This document shows positions 33,993 to 42,385 of a stretch of DNA of 64,000 nt, one piece after another; position 1 is the first letter of the stretch, and every line of letters starts with the position of its first letter. The position numbers were made by a program, and so were the translations under genes. The notes beneath the pieces were generated by a model. That model worked only from the letters and a program-made list of their open reading frames with translations. It was not told the origin of the DNA and searched no databases. The stretch is from CAWDVB01 sp963824105. GTDB lineage: Bacteria > Actinomycetota > Actinomycetes > Propionibacteriales > Nocardioidaceae. The stretch lies in contig CAWGNN010000006.1 of the NCBI GenBank assembly GCA_963824105.1, positions 372,001-436,000 on the forward strand, in the 5' to 3' direction.

Positions 33993-34469
33993 ATGACAGA
34001 GCATGAGTACGGGATCGAGCTGACGTGGACCGGCAACCTCGGTACTGGCACCTCGCACCCGCGTGACTACGCCCGCGACCACAGCATCACCGCCGAGGGC
34101 ATGGAGCTCCCGATCCTCGGCTCGGCCGCCCCGATCTACCGCGGCGATCCCAGCAAGTGGAACCCCGAGCTGCTCCTGGTGGCGGCAGTCTCCGAGTGCC
34201 ACATGCTGTGGTACCTGCACTTCTGCGCCGTGAACGGCATCGTGGTGGAGTCCTACATCGACAAGGCCACTGGGACCCTCGACGCGGTCCACGAGCCCTA
34301 CAAGCCGCGCTTCGTCGCGCTCACCCTCCATCCGGAGGTCGTCGTGGCCGACAGCAGCATGATGCAGAAGGCGCAGGAGCTCCACGAGGAGGCCAATGCC
34401 TACTGCTTCGTCGCGAACTCGCTCAACTTCCCCGTTCTGCATGAGCCGATCGTGGCGATCGCCGGCTGA
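33993..34469 (+). CDS. OsmC-family peroxiredoxin-like protein
   Basis: This 158-residue OsmC/Ohr-fold protein has the two conserved cysteines in 'AVSECHMLWYLHFCA' (first redox Cys in helix 2) and 'ANAYCFVANSLNFPV' (second). These cytosolic proteins reduce organic hydroperoxides or react with sulfane sulfur. 'YRGDPSKWNPELLLVAAVS' is the usual lead-in to the first cysteine. The CsoR/CstR-like palindrome upstream suggests control by copper or reactive sulfur; no repressor gene is adjacent. ATG at 33993 chosen; the protein then starts at the family N-terminus. Confidence 0.87.
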   Translation: MTEHEYGIELTWTGNLGTGTSHPRDYARDHSITAEGMELPILGSAAPIYRGDPSKWNPELLLVAAVSECHMLWYLHFCAVNGIVVESYIDKATGTLDAVHEPYKPRFVALTLHPEVVVADSSMMQKAQELHEEANAYCFVANSLNFPVLHEPIVAIAG

Positions 34470-34572
34470 GCATCAGGGCCGGAGCGCTGTCGGGGCCGTC
34501 ACGCTTGCCCGGTGACCGCCCCGCAGCGCGTGACCGTTCGCTTGCGTCGGTCCCGTGGTGCAGGCTGACCGG

Positions 34573-35145
34573 GTGAGCGAGGATCCCTTCCCAGTGCGCA
34601 CCGAGCGTCTGGTGCTACGGCGCGGCAGAGCATCAGACGTGGATGCCACGTGGCGCTTTCGCAGACTGCCCGAGGTCGGCGAGTGGCTGCCGCACGTCGA
34701 GGACGACGCACACGACGCGTCCTACCGGGACAGATTCCTCGACCCCGAGCGCTTGGCCAAGCTCCTGATCATCGAGCTCGACGGCGAGGTGATCGGCGAC
34801 CTGATGCTGCGCATCGAGGACGCGTGGGCACAGAACCCACCCCAACCGCTGGCGCAGCGTGCACACGCCGAGATGGGCTGGACGCTTGATCCGGCTCACG
34901 GGGGTAAGGGATACGCCACCGAGGCCGTGGCCGGTCTGATCACCGTCTGCTTCGAGCGCCTCGGCATCCGCAGGGTCTCCGCCGTCTGCTTCGCCGACAA
35001 CGTCCCCTCCTGGCGGTTGATGGAGCGCCTCGGGATGCGACGGGAGGCCCACTGGGTCAAGGAGTCCCTGCATCGGTCTGGTGCCTGGTTGGACAGTTAC
35101 CACTACGCCCTGCTCGCCGAGGAGTGGTCCGCCCCTCCCTCCTAG
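34573..35145 (+). CDS. GNAT acetyltransferase, RimJ/RimL type
   Basis: This 190-residue GNAT-fold acetyltransferase has the N-terminal 'RTERLVLRRGRASD' typical of RimJ/RimL proteins, the acetyl-CoA binding 'HGGKGYATEAVAGLI' (motif A, residues ~112-126) and 'NVPSWRLMERLGMRREAHW'. The substrate is unknown; relatives acetylate N-termini of ribosomal proteins or small amines. I chose GTG at 34573 because a -10-like CAGGCT lies 6 bases upstream, giving a leaderless start; GTG at 34555 is possible. Confidence 0.78.
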   Translation: MSEDPFPVRTERLVLRRGRASDVDATWRFRRLPEVGEWLPHVEDDAHDASYRDRFLDPERLAKLLIIELDGEVIGDLMLRIEDAWAQNPPQPLAQRAHAEMGWTLDPAHGGKGYATEAVAGLITVCFERLGIRRVSAVCFADNVPSWRLMERLGMRREAHWVKESLHRSGAWLDSYHYALLAEEWSAPPS

Positions 35146-35441
35146 CCCTTCCCAGCGCCCGCGAGCGTGCACGTAATCACCGAACTCGACTGCGAGAGAC
35201 CGTGATGGAGCCCCGGCCGCCTGAACCCGCAGGCCACCAGGGATAGGTGCCGGCAGGTGGCCCGCCGATTCGCGGGGCCGCACTCCTTGTCGTGCTGCTC
35301 TAGGTCGGGGTCGTGGGCGCCATCGCGGTCCGCATCAACAACGGCGCCTACGGGCTGCTGGCCCAGATGCCAGGGGCGGACCGGAACTCCGGGATGGTCG
35401 GCGGTCACGTGTAGCGTCGACGACTGGAGAAGGAGGGTGCC
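35146..35441 (+). other. non-coding stretch, no feature recognised
   Basis: About 300 bases between the GNAT and VOC genes hold no convincing reading frame, tRNA or strong hairpin. Short open frames here lack ribosome sites and family resemblance. It may contain a decayed gene, but I cannot name one. Confidence 0.4.
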
Positions 35442-35840
35442 GTGGCCCTGCGCTGGTACACGATCGTCGTCAACTGTGCTGATGTCGCCGCCCAGGCCCA
35501 CTGGTGGGCCGAGGCCCTTGACTGGGAGATCGTCTACGAAGCCGAGGACGAGGTGGTGATCGTCCCCCGCTGGCAGGCCGACGACGAGGAGGCCCTGCCG
35601 TTCGAACGTCAGACCCCGGGGATGGTCTTCGTCCCGGTGCCTGAGCCCAAGACCGTCAAGAACCGGATCCACATCGACCTAGCCCCGCATAGCACCCAGG
35701 ACCGGAGCGCCGAGATCCAACGGCTCCTCGACCTCGGCGCGACCCCGGTCGACGTCGGTCAGGGCCCCGACGTCACCTGGACGGTCCTGGCGGACCCCGA
35801 GGGCAACGAGTTCTGCGTCCTCAGCGCGCGCGACCGCTAA
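35442..35840 (+). CDS. VOC-family (glyoxalase/dioxygenase superfamily) protein
   Basis: This 132-residue vicinal-oxygen-chelate protein has two beta-alpha-beta-beta-beta modules ('TIVVNCADVAAQAHWWAEAL' and 'RIHIDLAPHSTQDRSAEI'), ending in 'LADPEGNEFCVL', the usual last metal-ligand strand. The enzymatic role of this branch (glyoxalase-like domain) is unknown. The start is GTG at 35442 with AAGGAGGG four bases upstream. A strong terminator follows. Confidence 0.8.
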   Translation: MALRWYTIVVNCADVAAQAHWWAEALDWEIVYEAEDEVVIVPRWQADDEEALPFERQTPGMVFVPVPEPKTVKNRIHIDLAPHSTQDRSAEIQRLLDLGATPVDVGQGPDVTWTVLADPEGNEFCVLSARDR

Positions 35841-35855
35841 GCGGTCCGGACGCAG

Positions 35856-35892
35856 GCAGCGGGGACCGAAACTCGGGCTCGGTCCCCGCTGC
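35856..35892. terminator. terminator hairpin between VOC and hsp20 genes
   Basis: A perfect 13-base stem (GCAGCGGGGACCG / CGGTCCCCGCTGC) with an 11-base loop lies between two convergent stop codons. It can serve both directions. Confidence 0.75.
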
Positions 35893-35924
35893 ACAGACCC
35901 ACGACGCTGCTCGACGGAGCGGGG

Positions 35925-36356
35925 TCAGGTTTCGATCGCGCTGGCCTCCTTCGTCGGTGCGGAGTGCGCGATCTGGATCTTGCGCGGCTTGGCCCTCTCC
36001 GCCACGGGGATGACCAGCCGCAGGACGCCGTCGGCGAAGTTCGCCTCGATCAACTCCAGATCGAGATTGTCGCCGAGGACGAGCTGGCGGCTGAAATGGC
36101 CCACGGGGCGCTCGGAGGCGAGCGGCTCCCAGTCACCATTGCGGGCTACCCGCTCGGCCTTGATCGTCAGCACGTTGCGCTCCACGTCGAGATCGATCGA
36201 GTCCTTGGCCACGCCCGGCAGGTCGAACTCGAGCACAAAGCGGTCGCCCTCCCGCCAGGCGTCCATCGGCATGACGGCTGGCCGGTTGGTGGTGCCCAGT
36301 AGCTGCTGGGCGAGGCGGTCGAAGTCACGGAACGGGTCGGTGGTACGCAGCAACAT
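35925..36356 (-). CDS. hsp20: small heat shock protein, Hsp20/alpha-crystallin
   Basis: This 143-residue Hsp20 chaperone binds unfolding proteins under stress. The alpha-crystallin domain runs from about 35 to 130: 'AWREGDRFVLEFDLPGV' at its start, 'LDVERNVLTIKAER' in the middle, 'FADGVLRLVIPV' as the conserved G-V-L stretch at the end. I chose the ATG at 36356, preceded by AGGAGG; an upstream GTG in frame would add 11 unlikely residues. It is divergent from a MerR/HspR-like regulator and has a strong promoter at 36437-36465. Confidence 0.88.
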   Translation of the reverse strand: MLLRTTDPFRDFDRLAQQLLGTTNRPAVMPMDAWREGDRFVLEFDLPGVAKDSIDLDVERNVLTIKAERVARNGDWEPLASERPVGHFSRQLVLGDNLDLELIEANFADGVLRLVIPVAERAKPRKIQIAHSAPTKEASAIET

Positions 36357-36436
36357 CGGATTCCTCCTCGCTAGGTCCAGGGGCGACATCCAGGTCTTCC
36401 CCGGATCGCCATACCTGTAATGTCTGTTATAGATTC

Positions 36437-36465
36437 TTTATATCTGATGATCCACGTAGGGTCAA
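36437..36465 (-). promoter_or_regulatory. strong housekeeping-type promoter of hsp20
   Basis: On the minus strand, TTGACC (36465-36460), exactly 17 bases, then TATAAA (36442-36437). This near-consensus promoter reads towards hsp20 and lies in an AT-rich spot. The spacer and start region contain AGAT...ATCT dyad sequence where the divergent MerR-type regulator could bind. Confidence 0.7.
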
Positions 36466-36481
36466 GCGGGAAGGAGGTGCC

Positions 36482-36754
36482 ATGGCGAGGCATCAGCAGG
36501 GAGTCTTCGCGATCTCGGTCGCCGCCGACATCGTGCGCATGGAGGTACAGAACCTCCGCGTCTACGAGCGGCGTGGACTGCTCACGCCCCAACGCACAAC
36601 AGGGGGCAACCGCCTCTACTCTCAAGCCGACATCGACACCTTGCACCGGATCCGTGATCTGCTGGCCGAGGGTCTCAATCTCGCTGGCATCGCCCGTGTC
36701 CTCGCCCTCGAAGCGGAGATCCGGCGCCTGCGCGCGGAGCTGGGCCGGCCCTAG
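36482..36754 (+). CDS. MerR-family regulator, HspR-like
   Basis: This 90-residue DNA-binding protein of the MerR family is closest in layout to HspR. It has a winged helix-turn-helix 'FAISVAADIVRMEVQNLRVYE', wing 'RRGLLTPQRTTGGNRLYS', then a short helical tail 'INLAGI'-like ('LNLAGIARVLALEAEIRRLR'). HspR represses heat-shock genes. Its divergent position against hsp20 suggests it controls that gene and itself. It lacks the metal-binding C-terminus of metal-sensing MerR proteins. AAGGAGG precedes the ATG. Confidence 0.83.
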   Translation: MARHQQGVFAISVAADIVRMEVQNLRVYERRGLLTPQRTTGGNRLYSQADIDTLHRIRDLLAEGLNLAGIARVLALEAEIRRLRAELGRP

Positions 36755-36786
36755 GGTTCGTCGCAGCTCACCGCTCCGACCGAAGG

Positions 36787-37305
36787 TCAGCAGCCGGCGA
36801 AAAGTGGCAGGTCGGTCAAGGGGAGCCAGCCCTCGTCAGCCTGATGGTGGTACACGCGGATGTGGTCCACGGTGAACTCGCAGCCGAACCCGGCGAACTC
36901 ACGTTCGGCTCGGTCCAAGACGGAGTCCTCGACGCCGTGGGCGATCGTGACATGTGCGTGGTAGGGGTACTCCCAGTCGAAGCCAAGTGGCCCGGACCGG
37001 ACAGCCTCGGCCAACGCGGCACAGCTCTCGCCGCCCTCCTCGACATGGACGAAGACAACTGGGGACACCGGGCGGAAGGAGTCGGCGCCCTGCAGCCGTA
37101 CTGAGAAGCAGCCCTGGGCAGCGACAACCTTGGCCAGATGGCCCAGGACGTCATCGAGGAGCTCCGGAACTACGTCGACGGGGCCTAGCAAGGTGATGTG
37201 TGCCGGGATCCCCTCGCCCGAGGTGTCCCCCAGTGACAGGCGGTACTGCTGGAGGTCCGTCGCCCACGGATCGGGGAGCTCGAGAGTGATGCCGATCGTG
37301 GTCAC
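36787..37305 (-). CDS. 2'-5' RNA ligase / 2H phosphoesterase superfamily protein
   Basis: This 172-residue protein has the two H-x-T motifs of 2H phosphoesterases: 'HITLLGP' near residue 36 and 'HVTIAHG' near 117. These folds act on 2',3'-cyclic or 2'-5' phosphodiester bonds in RNA ends or nucleotides. The specific substrate is unknown. It is convergent with the MerR gene, and trpS lies 9 bases upstream on the same strand. Confidence 0.82.
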   Translation of the reverse strand: MTTIGITLELPDPWATDLQQYRLSLGDTSGEGIPAHITLLGPVDVVPELLDDVLGHLAKVVAAQGCFSVRLQGADSFRPVSPVVFVHVEEGGESCAALAEAVRSGPLGFDWEYPYHAHVTIAHGVEDSVLDRAEREFAGFGCEFTVDHIRVYHHQADEGWLPLTDLPLFAGC

Positions 37306-37314
37306 GGGAAGACC

Positions 37315-38334
37315 CTAGCGAGCGACGAAGCCGACACGGTCGTAGACGTCAGAGAGAGTTCGCTCGGCAACCTCGGCGGCGCGTTGGGTCCCCTGGTGGA
37401 GGATCGCGTCGAGCTCGGCCCGATCACCGAGCAGCTCCAGGGTGCGGTCCCGGAACGGCGTGACGAACTCGACCACCACCTCACCGAGATCCTTCTTGAG
37501 GTCGCCGTACCCACGCCCGGCGTACTCCTCCTCGATGGCGGGGATGGGACGACCCGTGAGCGCGGAGTAGATCGTGAGGAGGTTCGAGACGCCCGGCTTC
37601 TCCTCGGCGTCGAATCTGACCTCGGACCCGGAGTCGGTAACCGCGCTGCGGATCTTCTTCGCCGACACCTTCGGGTCGTCGAGCATCTCCACGATCCCGG
37701 CGGGCGCGGAGGAGGACTTCGACATCTTCGCGCGCGGGTCCTGAAGGTCCAGGATCTTCGCGGTCTCCTTGAGGATGTAGGGCTCGGGCAGCGGGAACGT
37801 CTTCTTGAACCGGTGGTTGAAGCGCTGGGCCAGGTCCCGGGTGAGCTCGAGGTGCTGCCGCTGGTCCTCGCCGACCGGCACGTATGCGGGGCGGTAGAGC
37901 AGGATGTCGGCCGCCTGGAGCACCGGATAGGTGAAGAGCCCGACCGACGCGGCGCCCTCGCCCTCCTTGGCGGACTTGTCCTTGAACTGAGTCATCCGCC
38001 GCGCCTCACCGAATCCAGTGATGCACTGCAGGACCCACCCGAGCTGGGCATGTGCGGGCACCTGTGACTGGACGAAGATCGCCGACCGCTCGGGGTCGAT
38101 GCCGCTGGCGATGAGCTGGGCCGCCGCGCGGAGCGTGCGGTCCCGCAGCACCTTCGGATCCTGCGGGACCGTGATCGCGTGCATGTCGGCGATGAAGAAG
38201 AACGGGTTGTAGTCGTCCTGCAGCGCCACCCACTGGCGGATCGCACCGAGGTAGTTGCCGAAGTGGAAGGAGTCGGCGGTCGGTTGGATCCCGGAGAGGA
38301 CGCGCGGTCGCGCGGTCGGTGCGGCGTCGGACAT
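37315..38334 (-). CDS. trpS: tryptophanyl-tRNA synthetase
   Basis: TrpS (339 residues) is a class I aminoacyl-tRNA synthetase that charges tRNA-Trp. 'IQPTADSFHFGNYLGA' contains the HIGH-like motif (HFGN), and 'PRAKMSKSSSAPAG' contains KMSKS. 'VPVGEDQRQHLELTRDLA' is the tryptophan-binding region. I chose ATG at 38334 (the protein begins MSDAAPT); an ATG nine bases upstream is also in frame. In M. tuberculosis trpS adjoins a YihY gene, which here lies 10 kb away, across an accessory block. Confidence 0.94.
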   Translation of the reverse strand: MSDAAPTARPRVLSGIQPTADSFHFGNYLGAIRQWVALQDDYNPFFFIADMHAITVPQDPKVLRDRTLRAAAQLIASGIDPERSAIFVQSQVPAHAQLGWVLQCITGFGEARRMTQFKDKSAKEGEGAASVGLFTYPVLQAADILLYRPAYVPVGEDQRQHLELTRDLAQRFNHRFKKTFPLPEPYILKETAKILDLQDPRAKMSKSSSAPAGIVEMLDDPKVSAKKIRSAVTDSGSEVRFDAEEKPGVSNLLTIYSALTGRPIPAIEEEYAGRGYGDLKKDLGEVVVEFVTPFRDRTLELLGDRAELDAILHQGTQRAAEVAERTLSDVYDRVGFVAR

Positions 38335-38376
38335 GGCCTGCATTCTGTCAGCACGGTGAGGCGCCTCGCCTCCGGG

Positions 38377-39708
38377 TTATCCCCCTCCTACCTCCCCGGC
38401 GGCAGTCCCCTCCTCGGCAACCGTCTCGGGGCGCGGCGCCGTACTCACCCGGACCCGGCCGATCCGGCGGCCGTCCAACTCAGTCACGACGAGCAGGTGG
38501 TCCTCGAAGACGACCTCGTCCCCGATGTCGGCAAGCCGCCCCAGTTCCGCGGTGACGTAGCCGGCGACCGTCTCATAGGGCCCCTCGGGCAGCTCGACGC
38601 CCGTCTCGTCCTCGAAGTCGTCGAGGTTGAGCAGCCCGTCGATCTCGACGTCACCACCGACGTGGTGGGTGGCCTCGGCCTCGACGAGGTCGTACTCGTC
38701 GCGGATGTCGCCGATCACCTCCTCGACGAGATCCTCCATCGTGACGATCCCGGCTGTGCCGCCGTACTCGTCGGCGACGATCGCCAGATGCATCCCGGCC
38801 CGGCGCATGTCGCCCAGAGCCGCGAGGATCGGCCGCGTCCAGGGCAGGGTCAGCGTGTCGCGGGAGAGGTCCTCGACGCGGACTCCCCGCCCGGCGACCT
38901 CGGGGCTGAGCAGGTCGCGCACGTGGACGAAGCCGATGACGTCGTCAGGGCTGCCGTCGATCACCGGATACCGCGAGTGCGGCATGAGGAGAGCCTCCTG
39001 GGCCGCCTTGTAGACCGGGGTGGAGGCGTCGATGAAGTGCACCTCGGTGCGCGGGATCATCACCTCGCGGATGTGCCGATCGCCGGCTTCGAAGACCTCG
39101 CCGACGATCCGTTTCTCCTCATCGCTGAGCGCTGCATGACCCGAGACCATCTCTCGCAGCTCGGCATCGGTGATCGACTCCCGCTGCGCTTCCGGGTTCC
39201 CGCCGAGCATCCGGACGACGAGGTCGGTCGACCTCGACAGCAGCCAGATCACCGGCCGGGACACCCGGGAGATCCGGTCGATCATCGGGCCCAGCGCCAG
39301 GGCGAACGACTCGGCCCGCTGCAGGGCGAGTCGCTTGGGTGCCAGCTCGCCGAAGACGAGTGACAGATAGGAGATCGCCACGGTCACGAGCACCAGCGCC
39401 GTGGGCGCGGCCACCCGATCGGGCAGCCCGAGCCGGAGCAGCCAGGGCTCGAGCTGCCCCGACAGCGCGACCCCTCCGAACGCCGCCGACAGGAAGCCCA
39501 TCAAGGTGACCCCGACCTGGACCGCGGAGAGGAAGCGGTTCGGGTCGGCGTTGAGCGAGGCAACCACACGCCCGCGCCTCCCCCGGTGGGCCAGAGCTCG
39601 CGCCTGGCCCTCCCTCAGCGACACCAGGGCCATCTCGGCGGCGGCGAAGACTCCCCCGATCAGAACGAAGATCAGGACCAGCCCGATCGAAAGCAGGGTC
39701 TGGTTCAT
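38377..39708 (-). CDS. CBS-domain/CorC-type membrane protein (hemolysin family)
   Basis: This 443-residue protein has an N-terminal CNNM/DUF21 membrane domain (helices at about 5-25, 60-80, 95-120; 'GELAPKRLALQRAE' after it), two CBS domains (~200-330; 'MIPRTEVHFIDAS', 'YPVIDGSPDDVIGFVHVRDL', 'IVADEYGGTAGIVTMEDLVEE') and a C-terminal CorC_HlyC domain. Relatives such as CorC/MpfA and M. tuberculosis Rv1842c/Rv2366c are linked to magnesium export or membrane stress. The start at 39708 begins the first membrane helix at once. It is divergent from the tandem GNAT. Confidence 0.87.
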   Translation of the reverse strand: MNQTLLSIGLVLIFVLIGGVFAAAEMALVSLREGQARALAHRGRRGRVVASLNADPNRFLSAVQVGVTLMGFLSAAFGGVALSGQLEPWLLRLGLPDRVAAPTALVLVTVAISYLSLVFGELAPKRLALQRAESFALALGPMIDRISRVSRPVIWLLSRSTDLVVRMLGGNPEAQRESITDAELREMVSGHAALSDEEKRIVGEVFEAGDRHIREVMIPRTEVHFIDASTPVYKAAQEALLMPHSRYPVIDGSPDDVIGFVHVRDLLSPEVAGRGVRVEDLSRDTLTLPWTRPILAALGDMRRAGMHLAIVADEYGGTAGIVTMEDLVEEVIGDIRDEYDLVEAEATHHVGGDVEIDGLLNLDDFEDETGVELPEGPYETVAGYVTAELGRLADIGDEVVFEDHLLVVTELDGRRIGRVRVSTAPRPETVAEEGTAAGEVGGG

Positions 39709-39777
39709 CGTGGGCCCTCGTGCATGGCACGAGGATATGCGGTTGCGGCCGCGGCACGCCTCGGAAAGGGTTGTCCC

Positions 39778-40920
39778 ATGTCCGGACCGAACGCCCACGT
39801 CCCCACGCTGACCGACCGAACGGTGACCCTTCGGGCCCGCGGTGAGCAGGATCTCGATGACATCGTCGAGGCCTGCCGCGACCCGGAGTCGGTGCGGTGG
39901 ACCCGCGTCCCGGACCCGTACTCACTCGACGACGCCAAGCGCTTCGTGAAGCAGTTCAGTCCCGCCGGGTGGGAGCAGAACGCCTCCTGGGGATTTGCGA
40001 TCGAGGCGCATGACCCGGTCGCCGGACGGCGGCGCTTCGCCGGCAACTGCGATCTGCGCAACCTGGGTGATGGACGCGCCGAGATCGCCTACCTGGCCCA
40101 CCCCTGGGCCCGCGGCACCGGAGTCATGGAGCGCGCGCTGCGGTTGCTCCTGGGGTGGGGATTCGCCGAGCGCGATCTCAAGATGGTCATCTGGTACGCC
40201 CATGTGGGCAACTGGGCGTCGCGGCGCCTGGCATGGAAGGTCGGCTTCACCCATCGCGGGATGATTCCTGCCTGGTCCGACCAGCACGGCGAGCTCTTCG
40301 ACACCTGGACGGGGACACTGCTGGCCGGCCAGCCGATGAGCCCCGCCACGACGTGGCTGGAGACCCCGGTGGTCCTGGGCGAGAAGGTCACCTTGCGCCC
40401 CCTGACCGACTCCGACGTGCCGCGCGTCGTGGAAGCCTGCAACGACGAGAAGACCCGGCACTGGCTTGCCGCCATGCCGTCGCCGTACCAGGAAGCCGAT
40501 GCCCGCACGTGGATCGAAGAGTGCCGCGAGGGCGCCGCGGTGGGCAGCAAAGTGACCTGGGCGATCGCCGACCGCGACTCCGGTCGGCTCATCGGCGCGA
40601 TCAACCTCTTCGACGTCCAGGTCGAACGCGTGGGCGAGGTTGGGTACTGGGTCCATCCCGATGCTCGGGGCCGGGGAGTCGCCACGGAGGCGACCCGCCT
40701 GGCGCTCCGCCACGGCTTCATCCCCGTCGAGGACGGCGGCCTGGGGCTCTCCGTGATCCGGGCCCACGCCGCGCTGGAGAATCTCGCCTCCCAGCGCGTC
40801 CTCACCGCCGCCGGCATGACCCACGGAGGCACCAAGCGCCGGGCCACCGTGCTGCACGGCGGGATCCGGGTCGATGCCGCGCTCTTCGACTGCATCCCCG
40901 AGGAGTTCTCCGCCCGGTAG
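39778..40920 (+). CDS. tandem two-domain GNAT acetyltransferase
   Basis: This 380-residue protein is made of two RimJ/RimL-like GNAT domains. Domain 1 spans about 1-185 ('DRTVTLRARGEQDLDDIV', 'AEIAYLAHPWARGTGVMERA') and domain 2 about 192-380 ('EKVTLRPLTDSDVPRVVEA', 'GEVGYWVHPDARGRGVATEA'). Domain 2 keeps the canonical acetyl-CoA loop R-G-R-G-V-A; domain 1 has A-R-G-T-G-V. Such internal duplications occur in some acetyltransferases where one half has lost activity. The substrate is unknown. GGAAAGGG lies 7 bases before the ATG. Confidence 0.8.
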   Translation: MSGPNAHVPTLTDRTVTLRARGEQDLDDIVEACRDPESVRWTRVPDPYSLDDAKRFVKQFSPAGWEQNASWGFAIEAHDPVAGRRRFAGNCDLRNLGDGRAEIAYLAHPWARGTGVMERALRLLLGWGFAERDLKMVIWYAHVGNWASRRLAWKVGFTHRGMIPAWSDQHGELFDTWTGTLLAGQPMSPATTWLETPVVLGEKVTLRPLTDSDVPRVVEACNDEKTRHWLAAMPSPYQEADARTWIEECREGAAVGSKVTWAIADRDSGRLIGAINLFDVQVERVGEVGYWVHPDARGRGVATEATRLALRHGFIPVEDGGLGLSVIRAHAALENLASQRVLTAAGMTHGGTKRRATVLHGGIRVDAALFDCIPEEFSAR

Positions 40921-41054
40921 GGCCAAACGGGCTTCTGAACCCGCACCGATGAGCGGTCGCTGTCTTGTGCTACGTGGCACGAGTCATCCGGTGACCCAAC
41001 TGCCAACTCCAACACGAACCCAAGCCATCGACTGTGGCACGCCGCCGCAGGACA

Positions 41055-41101
41055 GTAAGTGGGAACAAGGTCACCGTTATTCTCACTTACGGTGCTAAAC
41101 T
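41055..41101 (+). promoter_or_regulatory. inverted repeat and -10 box before the fic gene
   Basis: GTAAGTGGGAA (41055-41065) and TTCTCACTTAC (41080-41090) pair over 10 of 11 bases around a 14-base gap. A -10 box TAAACT follows at 41096-41101. The dyad occupies the -35 region, so it looks like a repressor site for the downstream gene. Confidence 0.45.
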
Positions 41102-41161
41102 GGAATAGCGGGTCAGATGCTCCCGTTTACCCACTATCCCGCCAACAGTGAGGGGTCCAGC

Positions 41162-42385
41162 GTGGGCAGGGTCGCCGACGACCGGGCGCCCGGGGCATGG
41201 CCTGCACATCGCAGAGAGGTACGGCCCTGGCAACAGACGCTGCGAGGCGGTACGAAGGACGACCGGATGCTGCGCGAAGTCACGGTGTGGCTGCCCCCGC
41301 AGATCGCCGACCGCGACCCACTCATCCCGTCCAAGCTTGCTTCGCGTATCGAAGACTGCCTGCGCGAGATCGCCGCGCTGGATACCAGCCACGGGGCCCA
41401 TCTGGGTGCGCTGGGCACGATGTTGCTGCGCACCGAGTCTGTCGCTTCCTCCAAGATCGAGCAGGTCGAGGCCGACGTCGCCGACTACGTCCGCGCACTC
41501 CACGGGATGAAGTCGAACCAGTCGGCGACCTCCATGGCCGCCGCCACGGTGGCGTTGGAGGAGCTCATTGATTCCGTCAGCGGGGGTGACCTCACCACGG
41601 ATGCGGTGCTGCGATCACACCACGCGCTGATGCACGACGATCCGGGCGAGTCGGCGTACGCCGGCCGGACCCGCGACATGCAGAACTGGATCGGCGGCAG
41701 CGACTACTCCCCACGCAACGCCCTGTACGTCCCGCCACCGCCGGAGACGGTCGACGGCTACATGGACGACCTGGTCGCGTTCGCTAACCGTGACGACCTC
41801 TCCGCGATGGTGCAGGCCGCGATCGCCCACGCACAGTTCGAGTCCATCCACCCGTTCACCGATGGCAACGGCCGCATAGGCCGGGCACTGGTCAATGCGG
41901 TGCTCCGACGACGTGGAGTGACGACCACAGTCGTGGTGCCCCTGGCCTCGGCCCTGGTCGCCCGACGGGAGGCCTACTTCGAGGTACTGACCCGCTATCG
42001 CGAAGGTGACCCGGAGCCGATCATCGCCGCGTTCGCGCGCGCATCGAGCCTTGCCGCGCAGGAGTCTCGAGTAACCGCCGCGCGGATGGCGGAGTTTCCG
42101 CTGGGATGGCGCGATGCGGTCGGGCGAGTTCGCAGCGACAGCGCGGCCGCGCGGCTGCTGGCGGTGCTGCCGGCAATGCCGGTCTTCTCGGCGGCAGAGG
42201 TCGAGCAGAGGGTGGGCGGGGCGACCAGTGCGCTGTACCGGGCCGTCGAACTTCTCGTCGAAGCAGAAGTGCTGCGGCCGCTGACCGACCGCAAGCGCAA
42301 CCAGGTTTGGGGAGTGGGCGACATGCTCGACGAGCTCGACGACCTCAGCGTTCGGATCGGCGCGGCCGCACGCGCGGACATCTGA
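41162..42385 (+). CDS. Fic-domain protein (AMP-transferase type, class II)
   Basis: This 407-residue Fic protein is of the type with an N-terminal Fic_N domain and a C-terminal winged helix. The active site 'HPFTDGNGRIGR' (about residues 235-246) is canonical, with catalytic His. An N-terminal inhibitory helix 'TESVASSKIEQVEA' carries the S-x-x-x-E of class II Fic enzymes, so activity is probably autoinhibited. The C-terminal part ('FSAAEVEQRVGGATSALYRA') is a winged helix that may bind DNA. Fic enzymes transfer AMP or other groups to proteins. I chose GTG at 41162 with GAGGGG upstream; ATG at 41117 is an alternative. Flanking DNA is gene-poor, typical of an acquired region. Confidence 0.83.
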   Translation: MGRVADDRAPGAWPAHRREVRPWQQTLRGGTKDDRMLREVTVWLPPQIADRDPLIPSKLASRIEDCLREIAALDTSHGAHLGALGTMLLRTESVASSKIEQVEADVADYVRALHGMKSNQSATSMAAATVALEELIDSVSGGDLTTDAVLRSHHALMHDDPGESAYAGRTRDMQNWIGGSDYSPRNALYVPPPPETVDGYMDDLVAFANRDDLSAMVQAAIAHAQFESIHPFTDGNGRIGRALVNAVLRRRGVTTTVVVPLASALVARREAYFEVLTRYREGDPEPIIAAFARASSLAAQESRVTAARMAEFPLGWRDAVGRVRSDSAAARLLAVLPAMPVFSAAEVEQRVGGATSALYRAVELLVEAEVLRPLTDRKRNQVWGVGDMLDELDDLSVRIGAAARADI

